This document shows positions 1 through 8,310 of a DNA stretch of 20,915 nucleotides, piece after piece (position 1 is the first letter of the stretch; the number at the start of each line of letters is the position of its first letter). A model generated the notes under the pieces. The model worked only from the letters and a program-made list of their open reading frames with translations. It did no database searches and was not told the origin of the DNA. The stretch is taken from the NCBI GenBank assembly GCA_002374055.1, contig DFLA01000039.1, forward strand, positions 1 through 20,915, given 5' to 3'. Origin of the DNA: Caryophanales bacterium UBA3631 (lineage in GTDB: Bacteria; Bacillota_I; Bacilli_A; RF39; UBA660). The position numbers were made by a program, and so were the translations under genes.

Positions 1-740
1 TCATGATTATCAACTCTTTGACGATCAACCATATCCTCATATTGATGAAGACTATCCATTAAATAATCGTTTTCTGCCTTTACCAATAAACTATTATGCT
101 TTTCATTTATACTTCTATAAACAATAAATGTATATATAAAAATCAAAATAGAATTAATAATAATTACAGGTATAGAACCAACATTATAAAAAGTAGAAAC
201 CATTATAAAATTAATACTAATCATTATCAATAAACAAATTAAAAACAAAGTTTTAACCGTGAACTTATCTGTTAATGATATTAATTTCAAATAAAATCTT
301 CTTATAATGGAAAAAGAAGAAATAACCAGAAAACAAACAGATATTAATAAATTACCAATAGATGCAAAAATAACATCATCACGTATAGATGTATATTTCG
401 CACCAAAAATAATCATAACAATTAATGCACATATAACATCAGATAAAGTTAATAAAGCTTGACTAAAAATAGTTGTGACAATTACTTCATTTAATTTTTT
501 ATGAAATATTAAATAATTACATATACTAAACAAAATAACAACAAGAATCATCCTAAAAAAAACATTAATATAAAGATAATTAAACATACTTAATAAAGTC
601 ATAACAATTAAAGATATATATAAAAACAAACTCTTATAGTTAATCTTCTCATGATAAAATCTAGACCATACAAATATCTGAACATATATGATTATAAAAC
701 TAGAAATCACTAGAAAAACATTGAACACAAAATTACTCAC
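1..740 (-). CDS. AgrC-like GHKL-type sensor histidine kinase, N-terminal part (runs off the left edge)
   Basis: The reading frame from GTG at 740 is open to the edge and gives 246 residues. About seven hydrophobic segments are visible (roughly residues 3-23, 31-50, 53-75, 85-107, 113-135, 153-173 and 180-199), followed by a cytoplasmic helix ending MDSLHQYEDMVDRQRVDNH. That helix matches the dimerisation and phospho-acceptor region of AgrC-type kinases, with the likely His codon at bases 3-5. The ATP-binding domain lies outside the window. The GTG start has an AAGGGA-type ribosome site about 10 bases upstream and overlaps the response regulator stop by 8 bases, so the pair is translationally coupled. 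It should sense an extracellular, probably peptide, signal and phosphorylate the regulator encoded just upstream. Kinase identity is inferred from topology, the H-box-like helix and the neighbour, since the catalytic domain is not seen. Confidence 0.8.
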   Translation of the reverse strand, partial: MSNFVFNVFLVISSFIIIYVQIFVWSRFYHEKINYKSLFLYISLIVMTLLSMFNYLYINVFFRMILVVILFSICNYLIFHKKLNEVIVTTIFSQALLTLSDVICALIVMIIFGAKYTSIRDDVIFASIGNLLISVCFLVISSFSIIRRFYLKLISLTDKFTVKTLFLICLLIMISINFIMVSTFYNVGSIPVIIINSILIFIYTFIVYRSINEKHNSLLVKAENDYLMDSLHQYEDMVDRQRVDNH

Positions 741-1443
741 TTAAAACCAATCCCTTCTTATAACTAGAAGACAATAAATCGATAGTTTCTCCATTATCAA
801 ATTCAATAATATTACAATGCTTATCAATCTTTCTAACATGTTCCATATTTACAAAACAACTTCTATGTGTTTGAACTAACATTCCGTTGCACATATCCAT
901 TATGTCATGTAAAGTAAGATTAACATTAAACTCAGAATAATTAGTCTTAATAATACTCTTTCTAGAATTAGATTCCTTAGTAACATATAAAATATCAGAA
1001 ATAGGAATTGTATAAATAGTACCCTTATCATTAAAATTAATACATGCCTTGTGATGAATAAAATCAAGGGCCTTATTTATAGAATTAAAAAGCTTATTCT
1101 CAAAATCATCAAACTTAGATAAGAAAGTTAAAAACATCAAATCATCTTGAAGCAAAACCATTCCAGCCTCATTATGAACAGTAACAAAAATAATAATACT
1201 ATCTATATCAAACTTTCTAATCTTACGAGCAATATCAATACCAGAAGACTCTCTAGTTTCTATATCCATAATATATATCTTGTTAGGAATATTTGACTCC
1301 ATAATTGTATTAAACTTATCATCATATTCATCAAAACAATAAGTTTTATATATAAATTTATTTTTCATCATAACCTTAGTTACAACATCACATATAATCT
1401 CACTAAATTTTTTAATATCATCTACAACAATAAAATTAATCAT
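733..1443 (-). CDS. LytTR-family (AgrA-like) response regulator
   Basis: This 236-residue protein has an N-terminal receiver domain: acidic pair D8-D9, phospho-acceptor D60 in the YIMDIET segment, and conserved T88. A C-terminal LytTR DNA-binding domain follows (about residues 135-232), recognisable from the ISDILYVTKE strand and the THRSCFVNMEHVRKI segment, which corresponds to the THRS-x-(I/F)-VN signature of AgrA and relatives. It is expected to bind paired direct repeats in target promoters when phosphorylated by the kinase encoded next. The ATG at 1443 has an AAGGTG ribosome site 5-6 bases upstream. It is the first gene of a two-gene unit with its own promoter. Gene order is regulator first, kinase second. 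No peptide precursor gene is visible to the right; any agrB/agrD partner would have to be left of the window. Confidence 0.92.
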   Translation of the reverse strand: MINFIVVDDIKKFSEIICDVVTKVMMKNKFIYKTYCFDEYDDKFNTIMESNIPNKIYIMDIETRESSGIDIARKIRKFDIDSIIIFVTVHNEAGMVLLQDDLMFLTFLSKFDDFENKLFNSINKALDFIHHKACINFNDKGTIYTIPISDILYVTKESNSRKSIIKTNYSEFNVNLTLHDIMDMCNGMLVQTHRSCFVNMEHVRKIDKHCNIIEFDNGETIDLLSSSYKKGLVLSE

Positions 1444-1494
1444 AAAATCACCTTACTATTATCGGTTGCTAAAAGTTAATCGTGCCCAAGTATA

Positions 1495-1523
1495 ATAGTA
1501 TCATAACTAAAAAAATAAATCAA
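1495..1523 (-). promoter_or_regulatory. Probable sigma-A promoter of the two-component unit
   Basis: On the minus strand, TTGATT (1518-1523) and TACTAT (1495-1500) are separated by 17 bases, close to the vegetative consensus. They lie about 50 bases upstream of the regulator start and just downstream of the calcium ATPase terminator, which makes an independent transcript likely. A second overlapping TTGATT (1522-1527) has poorer spacing. Confidence 0.55.
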
Positions 1524-1540
1524 TCAAAATTTTTCCAATA

Positions 1541-1571
1541 AAAAAGACTAAACTCCAAAACTAGTCTTTTT
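1541..1571 (-). terminator. Rho-independent terminator of the calcium ATPase gene
   Basis: Perfect 10-bp inverted repeat (1541-1550 with 1562-1571; AAAAAGACTA/TAGTCTTTTT) with an 11-base loop. On the minus strand it ends in six T residues. The right arm lies within the last codons of the ATPase gene. Confidence 0.85.
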
Positions 1572-4160
1572 CCTCTTTAAAAAATACTTTCTTATCCAAT
1601 CAAATGGAATAACAGTAAAAGATAATAACAACATAAAATTAAACTCATAAAAATTTAAACCAACAGTTCTAAAAAGATTACCACCAAAGTAAATCAAAAG
1701 AATCTGAATAAAAGCAACAAAACCAATTACAAACAAAAACACCTTATTATTAAATAAATTAGCAAAAATATTAATTCTACACGTTCTAGCATTAAAACTA
1801 TTAAAAATACCAATAAAAATAAATAATCCAAAAAAAGCACTCATTAAATACTCATTATTAATACCATCCCTAAAAACAGAAGAAATAAAAGGAATCTTTA
1901 AAAATAATAAACACAATAACAAAGAATAAATACCAGTAACAATAATTTCATTCTTCATATAATCATTAATAATAGGTTCATCCTTTTTTTTAGGATACTC
2001 ATTCATATATTCAAGTAAAGGAGGTTCATAAGAAAAAGCAATCCCAGCTAAAGTATCCATAACCATATTAATCCACAACATTTGAATAACAGTAACAGGA
2101 GTTTCAATACCTATAAAAGGACCAACAATTGATAAACCAACAGCACAAATATTCACAGTCAATTGAAAAATAATAAACTTTCTAATACTTTTAAAAATAG
2201 TCCTACCAAACAAAATAGCCTTCGAAATAGACAAAAAATTATCATCCAAAATAATAATATCACTAGCCTCACGTGCAACCTCAGTACCACTACCCATAGC
2301 AAAACCAACATCAGATAACTTCAATGCAGGAGCATCATTTACACCATCACCAGTCATGCCTACAACCATACCTAATTCCTGACTTAAACGAACCAAACGA
2401 CTCTTATCACGAGGTAAAGATCTAGCAACTACCCTCAGATTAGGTATTATACCCTTTACCTCATCATCCGACATAGAAGACAACTCAGAACTAGTCAAAA
2501 TAAGATCATTATCACTACTCACAATACCCACCTCACGAGCAATAGATAAAGCAGTATTCTTATTATCACCAGTAATCATCACAGTTTGAACATGAGCACT
2601 ATTAACAAGTTCAATCCCCTTAATAGAATCAGGTCTTACCTCATCTTTAATAAAAAAAAGTCCTAAAAAAACTAAATTATCATTTATATCTAAATTACCA
2701 TACGCTAAAGCAATAACCCTTATACCATTACTTGCCTTTAAAGCTATATAATTATTAATTTTATTCTTATCATAAAACCCTCTAACCTCACCACCATCAG
2801 TTAAATACTTACTACACTTATCAATAATAACCTCAGGAGCCCCCTTAAAAAAATTATATTTATCAGATCCCACACTAACATACGAACTAGAATACTTATT
2901 CTTACTATCAAAAGGTATAGAAGAAATAACACTAACATTAGATAAAGATACCTCATTAAAAAAACCTAATATCGCCCTATCAGTAATATTACCACCAATA
3001 ATATTACCATTACTAAAAGAACTAGAATTATTAAAAATACAATTATACCTAACCATATCATAAATTCTACTACCAGACAATTCAAATTCATCCTTATATT
3101 CACGGGCACTACCACTCATAAAACCAACAACCTCAAGCTTACCACGAGTCAAAGTACCAGTCTTATCAGTAAACAAAATATTAATATTACCAGCAGTTTC
3201 AATACCAACCATTTTACGAACCATTACATTATCCTTAACCATACGCTTCATATTAGAAGATAAAACAAGAGTAATCATCATAGGTAAACCCTCTGGAACA
3301 GCAACAACAATAACAGTAACACTCAAAGTCAAAGCATACAAAATATATCCAAACATCTCCCTAAAATTAGTTATAGTGGAAACAATCAAATCTAATTTAA
3401 AATCATTATCAATAACAATAACATTAAATAAATACGAAATACTAACCATAATAGCACCAATATAACCAAGTTTACTAATAGACTGAGCAAGCTCACGTAA
3501 TCTTAATTTCAAAGGACTCTCAGGCTGTTTTTCCTGCAATTCAGATGCAATTTCACCATAAAAAGTATTATCCCCCACCTTAGTAACAATCATAGAAGCA
3601 TTACCAGAATAAACAACAGTACCCTTAAAAACAGAACAACTCTCCAAAACAGTATTTAAATCACTAGTAGCACTTTTCCTAACCTCACGAGACTCACCAT
3701 TAATAGAAGATTCATCAACATAAACTTCACCAGAAACAATAACACCATCAGCAGGAACCTTATCACCAGTCTCAAGTAAAACAATATCATTAACAACAAC
3801 ATCATCAATATTAATTAAAATAACCTTACCATTCCTTTTAACACGACACTTAATCTTAGATGACTCCTCCTGTAACTTTAAAAAAGCCTTTTCACTTCCA
3901 TATTCAGAAATAGTAGAAATAAAAGAAGCAATGAATATAGCAATAACAATGCCAATAGTTTCATACCAGTCAAAACTCTTAATCAAAAAAATAACCTTAA
4001 TTCCCAACGCAATTAATAAAATTCTTATAATAGGATCACCAAAAGAAGAAAAAAACAATTTAATAAAACTATCCCTCTTCCTACTAGAAATTACATTTCT
4101 TCCATATCTATTTCTACTTTCAATAACTTGTTGATTACTTAAACCATTTCTTAAATTCAT
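1548..4160 (-). CDS. P2-type Ca2+-transporting ATPase, PMCA-like
   Basis: An 870-residue P-type ATPase that should pump Ca2+ out of the cytoplasm. Motifs in order: actuator loop NGES (154-157, the TGES equivalent), PEGLP in membrane helix 4 (289-293), phosphorylation site DKTGT with D332, nucleotide-binding KGAPE (439-443), hinge TGDGVNDAP (603-611), and helix 6 WINMVMDT (696-703). E290, N698 and D702 match the three side-chain ligands of SERCA Ca2+ site II, whereas the site I positions carry A673 and M701, as in plasma-membrane calcium pumps. That predicts one Ca2+ per cycle. There are about ten membrane helices and no calmodulin-type C-terminal extension. The start has a perfect AGGAGGA ribosome site 7 bases upstream. 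The gene is flanked by terminators on both sides and appears monocistronic. The ion specificity is inferred from ligand positions. Confidence 0.93.
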   Translation of the reverse strand: MNLRNGLSNQQVIESRNRYGRNVISSRKRDSFIKLFFSSFGDPIIRILLIALGIKVIFLIKSFDWYETIGIVIAIFIASFISTISEYGSEKAFLKLQEESSKIKCRVKRNGKVILINIDDVVVNDIVLLETGDKVPADGVIVSGEVYVDESSINGESREVRKSATSDLNTVLESCSVFKGTVVYSGNASMIVTKVGDNTFYGEIASELQEKQPESPLKLRLRELAQSISKLGYIGAIMVSISYLFNVIVIDNDFKLDLIVSTITNFREMFGYILYALTLSVTVIVVAVPEGLPMMITLVLSSNMKRMVKDNVMVRKMVGIETAGNINILFTDKTGTLTRGKLEVVGFMSGSAREYKDEFELSGSRIYDMVRYNCIFNNSSSFSNGNIIGGNITDRAILGFFNEVSLSNVSVISSIPFDSKNKYSSSYVSVGSDKYNFFKGAPEVIIDKCSKYLTDGGEVRGFYDKNKINNYIALKASNGIRVIALAYGNLDINDNLVFLGLFFIKDEVRPDSIKGIELVNSAHVQTVMITGDNKNTALSIAREVGIVSSDNDLILTSSELSSMSDDEVKGIIPNLRVVARSLPRDKSRLVRLSQELGMVVGMTGDGVNDAPALKLSDVGFAMGSGTEVAREASDIIILDDNFLSISKAILFGRTIFKSIRKFIIFQLTVNICAVGLSIVGPFIGIETPVTVIQMLWINMVMDTLAGIAFSYEPPLLEYMNEYPKKKDEPIINDYMKNEIIVTGIYSLLLCLLFLKIPFISSVFRDGINNEYLMSAFFGLFIFIGIFNSFNARTCRINIFANLFNNKVFLFVIGFVAFIQILLIYFGGNLFRTVGLNFYEFNFMLLLSFTVIPFDWIRKYFLKRKKTSFGV

Positions 4161-4221
4161 ATACTTGTCCTCCTAAATAATACTATTAAAGACCAAGAAA
4201 AATATTAAAAAAAATAATCGA

Positions 4222-4246
4222 CAAAAAAACAAATCCTAAGATTTGT
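4222..4246 (-). terminator. Rho-independent terminator after the transposase-like HTH gene
   Basis: Seven-bp stem (4229-4235 ACAAATC with 4240-4246 GATTTGT), four-base loop, then a run of seven to eight T residues on the minus strand. It lies between the 112-residue HTH gene and the ATPase gene. Confidence 0.82.
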
Positions 4247-4264
4247 CTAATCATTAAATACTAA

Positions 4265-4603
4265 CTATTTATCTAAACTCTTTTCATATTCCTTAATAAC
4301 ATTATAAATACACGAATAACTATGCATAGAATAAAAATTACAAAACTTTCTTATACTAGCATTACTCTTCTTATATAACTTAATAATAGTTTCCTTTTCT
4401 TCATCAGAAAGCGCATTAACAGGCTTACGATTTTTATTGCCATGTTCCATTCTTATACTATTATTAATAATATCCTTCTTTAATTTCAAAATATACTTAG
4501 GATGATAACCAGTAATTTCAGCAATCTCAATATAAGACAAAAAAGATTCTTTATTTAATTTTCTTTTAATTAGTTTTACAGCCTCTTCCTTATTTCCAGA
4601 CAT
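4265..4603 (-). CDS. Small HTH DNA-binding protein resembling the N-terminus of an ISNCY/IS1202-type transposase
   Basis: 112 residues from ATG 4603, chosen because an AGGTGA ribosome site precedes it by about 5 bases; a further upstream TTG in frame (4621) would overlap the -10 element and has no ribosome site. Residues 20-45 form a helix-turn-helix (SYIEIAEITGYHPKYILKLK). They are followed by HGNKNRKP (54-61) and LSDEEKETIIKLYKK, a combination I associate with the DNA-binding N-terminus of ISNCY/IS1202-type transposases. Such transposases run to about 400 or more residues with a DDE catalytic domain; here the frame ends at residue 112 and no catalytic remnant follows. The gene has its own promoter and terminator, so it may be a domesticated DNA-binding domain rather than debris. 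The family link is from memory of the motif, not a search. Confidence 0.6.
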   Translation of the reverse strand: MSGNKEEAVKLIKRKLNKESFLSYIEIAEITGYHPKYILKLKKDIINNSIRMEHGNKNRKPVNALSDEEKETIIKLYKKSNASIRKFCNFYSMHSYSCIYNVIKEYEKSLDK

Positions 4604-4619
4604 AAAATCACCTAAACAC

Positions 4620-4648
4620 AATATACCATAAAAGTAATTTTTTTACAA
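4620..4648 (-). promoter_or_regulatory. Probable sigma-A promoter of the transposase-like HTH gene
   Basis: TTGTAA (4643-4648) and TATATT (4620-4625) on the minus strand, separated by exactly 17 bases. The predicted start of transcription leaves a short leader with an AGGTGA ribosome site before ATG 4603. Confidence 0.55.
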
Positions 4649-4658
4649 GATAATCAAA

Positions 4659-6614
4659 CTATTTTAATACCAAACCTTTACTAGTAAACAACCTTTTCTT
4701 TACACCTTCCAATTCACAACGACTTTGATCACAAGCAATATCAAGAAAAAACTCAGAATAGGAACAATCATCAAACACTATAATATACCAATCCTCACCA
4801 CATATAATAGACTTATAAGAATAATAATTAAACTTATCCAATAAAGAAATATCATAATTATTATTTAAAATGAGATTAAAAGCCTCAAGTCTAATAACAT
4901 CATCAATAGAACCATTATAATTAATAGGCATTCTTTTCTTAGGATATAAATTATAATTTGACTCATCATAATTAGCTAAATTATAATCATCACCATAAAG
5001 CATAATAGAATCAATAAATAAATCAGAATAAGGAAATTTATCAATAAATCTACTATCATGAACAATTGGATAATTAACATGCTTATTAGAACATGAAGAA
5101 GTATTTACAAAAACAAACTTAATATCACCAGAACTATTTAAAATAATTTGCCTACATATCTCTTCATACACATCAATAGAAAAAGGAGTTTTAAAATTAG
5201 TAGCCATCTGAACAACATTTTCTTTTCTAAAAAGAAAAATTCTATACTTAATACCATTAGAATCCTTAACTAAAACAACATCATTATTAAAAGATAAAAG
5301 AACATCATCAAAAGTAGGAGAACCAATTTGAATACAACTATAAGTTCCAGCTTTCTTACCAATTAATAAACGATCTAAATCAGAAAAACATCCAGACTCA
5401 TATAAATAATCAGATTTGTAAAAAGAAACAGATGGAATATAACAACCATATTTTTTTATCATTTTCATATAAAAATCTAAATAACTAAAAGAATCAGAAA
5501 TCCTAATACAATCAGAAACATTTTTTCCCAATGCATACATACTCATCTTATTTCTAGAAGAAAACTCATCACATGAATAATATATACTAAAAAAATTTTT
5601 ACATATTGAACCATCAATATGCCTACAAATATAATCATAATTATTAATTAAATTAGAACACAACTCAAAATCTAACTCATCAAATAACCCAACAAAAGAA
5701 ACTAAAAATAAAATATCATCACATTTATTAAAAAAATTATTTAAACCACATAATGACGAAATATACCTAATACTATTAATATATCTCTTTCTATCAAAAA
5801 TTTTAAAATTATTATAATTAAAAGGAATATTAGAATAATCTATAGAAGATTTATCAATATCAGATAAAATAACACAATTAGAAAGATTAAGAATAAACTT
5901 ATTAAATTTCTTTATAAATAAATTTAATACATCACTATCATCAATACCAGTAATCCCTCTAACATGATCAATATCTAAACATCCATTACGATAATAATCA
6001 ATAAAAGAAGAAAAATTATTAAAAAATACATCAAAATATGAAGATAAAATATCATTCTTACAGATATATTTCTTAAATCTCTTAACTTCACTAATATACT
6101 TATTAGATTTTAAATAAATAGAATCAGACAATAAATTAATCACTTTTTTAATCCTAACACTATTAAATAAAGATTTTTTTACACGATCAGAAACATCAAT
6201 CTTACTACTTAAATCATTATAAATTATTTTCCTATTCTCTCTATAAAAATAATCCTTGTGTAAATTTAAAATTTTATTACAAAAGAAAGAAGTATCTGAT
6301 AAACTTAAAGATTCAGAACCAGTATCCAATTGTCTCAAATCAGACATAATAGACTGATAAGAAACAATATGACCAACAAAATCATATAACCTAGTACACA
6401 CATAATTCAAACTATCAATATTATTTCTTATAAAAGCATTCACACTTGCAATATCATAAAAAGCAAAAGAAGACTTATTTTCTTTGTACCTAATATCTAA
6501 AATACTATCAATTAAATAATTTAATTCACTATAAAAAGACTGCTGTACATCCATATCAGACTCATCAATATTAATACTCAACAAATCACATTTACTTAAA
6601 CTAGATAAATCCAT
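4659..6614 (-). CDS. Unrecognised 651-residue cytoplasmic protein
   Basis: I do not recognise this protein. The start is set at ATG 6614 because GAGGAAG lies 7 bases upstream; the in-frame ATG at 6632 sits inside the -10 to leader region and has no ribosome site. It has no signal peptide and no obvious membrane helix. Roughly the first 370 residues are predicted helical, rich in Ser, Asp, Asn, Tyr and Phe, with several short Cys-containing stretches. The C-terminal 250 residues look more like a mixed alpha/beta fold with hydrophobic strands such as SCIQIGSP, DVVLVKDSNG, IKFVFVN and DWYIIVFDD. No nucleotide-binding, nuclease or HTH motif is evident. It lies downstream of the three-gene helical-repeat operon but behind a terminator and its own -10 element, so functional linkage is only suggested by proximity. 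The biased composition follows the T- and G-rich coding strand. Confidence 0.75.
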   Translation of the reverse strand: MDLSSLSKCDLLSINIDESDMDVQQSFYSELNYLIDSILDIRYKENKSSFAFYDIASVNAFIRNNIDSLNYVCTRLYDFVGHIVSYQSIMSDLRQLDTGSESLSLSDTSFFCNKILNLHKDYFYRENRKIIYNDLSSKIDVSDRVKKSLFNSVRIKKVINLLSDSIYLKSNKYISEVKRFKKYICKNDILSSYFDVFFNNFSSFIDYYRNGCLDIDHVRGITGIDDSDVLNLFIKKFNKFILNLSNCVILSDIDKSSIDYSNIPFNYNNFKIFDRKRYINSIRYISSLCGLNNFFNKCDDILFLVSFVGLFDELDFELCSNLINNYDYICRHIDGSICKNFFSIYYSCDEFSSRNKMSMYALGKNVSDCIRISDSFSYLDFYMKMIKKYGCYIPSVSFYKSDYLYESGCFSDLDRLLIGKKAGTYSCIQIGSPTFDDVLLSFNNDVVLVKDSNGIKYRIFLFRKENVVQMATNFKTPFSIDVYEEICRQIILNSSGDIKFVFVNTSSCSNKHVNYPIVHDSRFIDKFPYSDLFIDSIMLYGDDYNLANYDESNYNLYPKKRMPINYNGSIDDVIRLEAFNLILNNNYDISLLDKFNYYSYKSIICGEDWYIIVFDDCSYSEFFLDIACDQSRCELEGVKKRLFTSKGLVLK

Positions 6615-6638
6615 ACTAGCACTTCCTCGCATATAAAT

Positions 6639-6666
6639 ATTATATGAAAAAGAAAAAAAAAAGCAA
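6639..6666 (-). promoter_or_regulatory. Possible promoter of the 651-residue gene, embedded in the preceding terminator
   Basis: A perfect TATAAT (6639-6644) on the minus strand is preceded, 16 bases upstream, by TTGCTT (6661-6666), which lies in the stem and T-tract of the terminator of the preceding gene. The leader would be under 20 bases and contains the GAGGAAG ribosome site. The -10 element is convincing; the -35 is weak. Confidence 0.45.
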
Positions 6667-6677
6667 GAAAACTTGCT
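6653..6677 (-). terminator. Rho-independent terminator of the helical-repeat operon
   Basis: Six-bp stem (6662-6667 AGCAAG with 6672-6677 CTTGCT), AAAA/TTTT tetraloop, and nine consecutive T residues on the minus strand. The upstream arm overlaps the stop codon of the 97-residue gene. Confidence 0.8.
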
Positions 6678-6969
6678 AAATAAATTTTAAATTTGCTATA
6701 TCATCATTAATTATAGTAACCAAACTTTCAATATTATACTTATCAAATGAAGATCTTATATAATCAACAGGCTTAATAAATAAATCAAGTCTATCAGATA
6801 AAATTTGACTTAAAGCAGAATTTGATATACCAATCGAAAGTAAATAATCAATAACATCACAAACATTACTCTTATTATATATAAAAGCATTTAAAATAGA
6901 CTCATAATTATTATTCTTTATAATAGTTATATCAGAATCAGATATATTATATTTCTTCAAAAAATCCAT
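6676..6969 (-). CDS. Unrecognised 97-residue helical protein (shared helical-repeat family)
   Basis: Last gene of a three-gene operon. Its ATG overlaps the TAA of the preceding gene by one base (TAATG), and GAGGTG stands 5-6 bases upstream inside that gene, so translation is coupled. The protein is almost entirely helical. Around residues 40-80 it contains a segment (IDYLLSIGISNSALSQILSD, then RLDLFIKPVDYI) that aligns by eye with units in the 443-residue neighbour: an amphipathic helix, a short turn with Ser, a second helix, then a hydrophobic LDLF/Pro element. This pattern recalls mTERF-type helical repeats, but I cannot confirm homology. It could be a detached C-terminal piece of the neighbour or a partner subunit. 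Confidence 0.7.
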   Translation of the reverse strand: MDFLKKYNISDSDITIIKNNNYESILNAFIYNKSNVCDVIDYLLSIGISNSALSQILSDRLDLFIKPVDYIRSSFDKYNIESLVTIINDDIANLKFI

Positions 6970-8300
6970 TATTTCACCTCAACGCCACATGTAATATTCC
7001 TATTAAGCCAATACGTCTTTTTATCATTTAAACTCCTAAAAATAGGTTGTGATTTCTTCCTAGCTAAAACAATATTAGAAGATATATTCTTCAAACGATA
7101 ATATGATGTAGTTAATCTCAAAGGATTTTCTTTAAGATAATCACCTAAACCACACTCATTAAAACTAGAATAAGAAGTAGCAAGGAAAGGATTAATCACA
7201 ACAATACTAAATTCTTTATTAGATAACTTAATATCAGATAATATAGTAATATTCTTCTCCAAATCAGGAACAATTAAAGACAAAATATTATTCTTAAAAC
7301 ACTCACTTACACTTCTATTATTTGCTTCTAGTAAAGAAATATTATCAACAAATAGCTCATAACATGGAACAACATTTAAATAATTTTCAACAATATAAAA
7401 ATCATCCATATCATTATACTTACTTAAAATTGAAGAAACATCCTTTTCCTTAGAAACAAAAACCCCTGGAATTTTAAATAAATCAGATAAAGAAAAATCA
7501 TATGACTTAGAAAGATCAATTATATTAGAGAAAATATCTAAATTAGAAAATAACAATATAAAGAATAACTGACTAGATGATAAATTAATATGACTTCCAA
7601 CAATATACTCAATAAAAGAATTCATCATCGGAATATCACACTCATTAACCAAAATACTTTTTTCAACATCACTATAAGAATCAAAATCCAAATTATAATC
7701 TTTCATAAGAATTCTTAAATCAACTTCTTCTTTAACTCTTCCTTCTAAATTTAAATTAAAATTCTTATTATTATTTCTTAAAATTTCAAACTTACTTTTA
7801 ATAACTTTATCGATAGAAATATCATTAGAAGCAAATATTTCATCAAGAGTATCAATATCCCTAACAACACCAGTACTAATTTCAGAACTTAAACTTTTAC
7901 ACTTAGAAATAAAATCCTCTAAATTTTTCTTTTCCTCATTATTTTCCTTTTCCAAGCCAGTTCTATAATCATTAATTATTTCATATACACCCTTAATAAG
8001 TTTTTCTTGCTCATCATCCAAAGATAAATTCAAACCATTATTCTTACCATTAAGAACAATCTTAATCATCTCGATATTAGATAAAATACCAGAAACTGTA
8101 TCCTCATCAGTTATATCTATTAAAATAGACTTTAACTTATCACTATCAACATTAACAATTTTATCAACATCACTAAACAAATCTTCAATTTCCTTATAAT
8201 CTTCACTTTTCTTTAACTTATCATTTGCATCAGACAACATCTGTAACTTATCATGAATAATATTTGAAAGTAATTCAACTAAATAATTCTTAAGTTCCAT
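6969..8300 (-). CDS. Unrecognised 443-residue helical-repeat protein
   Basis: Start set at ATG 8300 because AGGAGGG lies 5 bases upstream; the two ATG/GTG codons further upstream overlap the previous gene and this ribosome site. Residues 1-150 are highly charged and probably coiled-coil (around 100-145). From about residue 245 a repeated unit appears: residues 258-284, 319-346 and 349-376 follow the pattern N-I-x-x-L, 5-6 residues, S-x-x-(E/L), then a hydrophobic helix ending near P or L. The two best units (starting at N320 and N350) are 30 residues apart. There is no signal peptide or membrane helix. The spacing suggests an alpha-solenoid reminiscent of mTERF-family repeats, which bind nucleic acid in eukaryotic organelles; for this protein that is only a hypothesis. 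It is the middle gene of the operon, 10 bases after one gene and overlapping the next. Confidence 0.75.
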   Translation of the reverse strand: MELKNYLVELLSNIIHDKLQMLSDANDKLKKSEDYKEIEDLFSDVDKIVNVDSDKLKSILIDITDEDTVSGILSNIEMIKIVLNGKNNGLNLSLDDEQEKLIKGVYEIINDYRTGLEKENNEEKKNLEDFISKCKSLSSEISTGVVRDIDTLDEIFASNDISIDKVIKSKFEILRNNNKNFNLNLEGRVKEEVDLRILMKDYNLDFDSYSDVEKSILVNECDIPMMNSFIEYIVGSHINLSSSQLFFILLFSNLDIFSNIIDLSKSYDFSLSDLFKIPGVFVSKEKDVSSILSKYNDMDDFYIVENYLNVVPCYELFVDNISLLEANNRSVSECFKNNILSLIVPDLEKNITILSDIKLSNKEFSIVVINPFLATSYSSFNECGLGDYLKENPLRLTTSYYRLKNISSNIVLARKKSQPIFRSLNDKKTYWLNRNITCGVEVK

Positions 8301-8310
8301 AACTACCCTC

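Noticed and set aside
1444..1494. LytTR-type paired direct repeats for autoregulation in the leader of the response regulator gene.
   Set aside because: I could not find two convincing 9-base repeats at the usual spacing.
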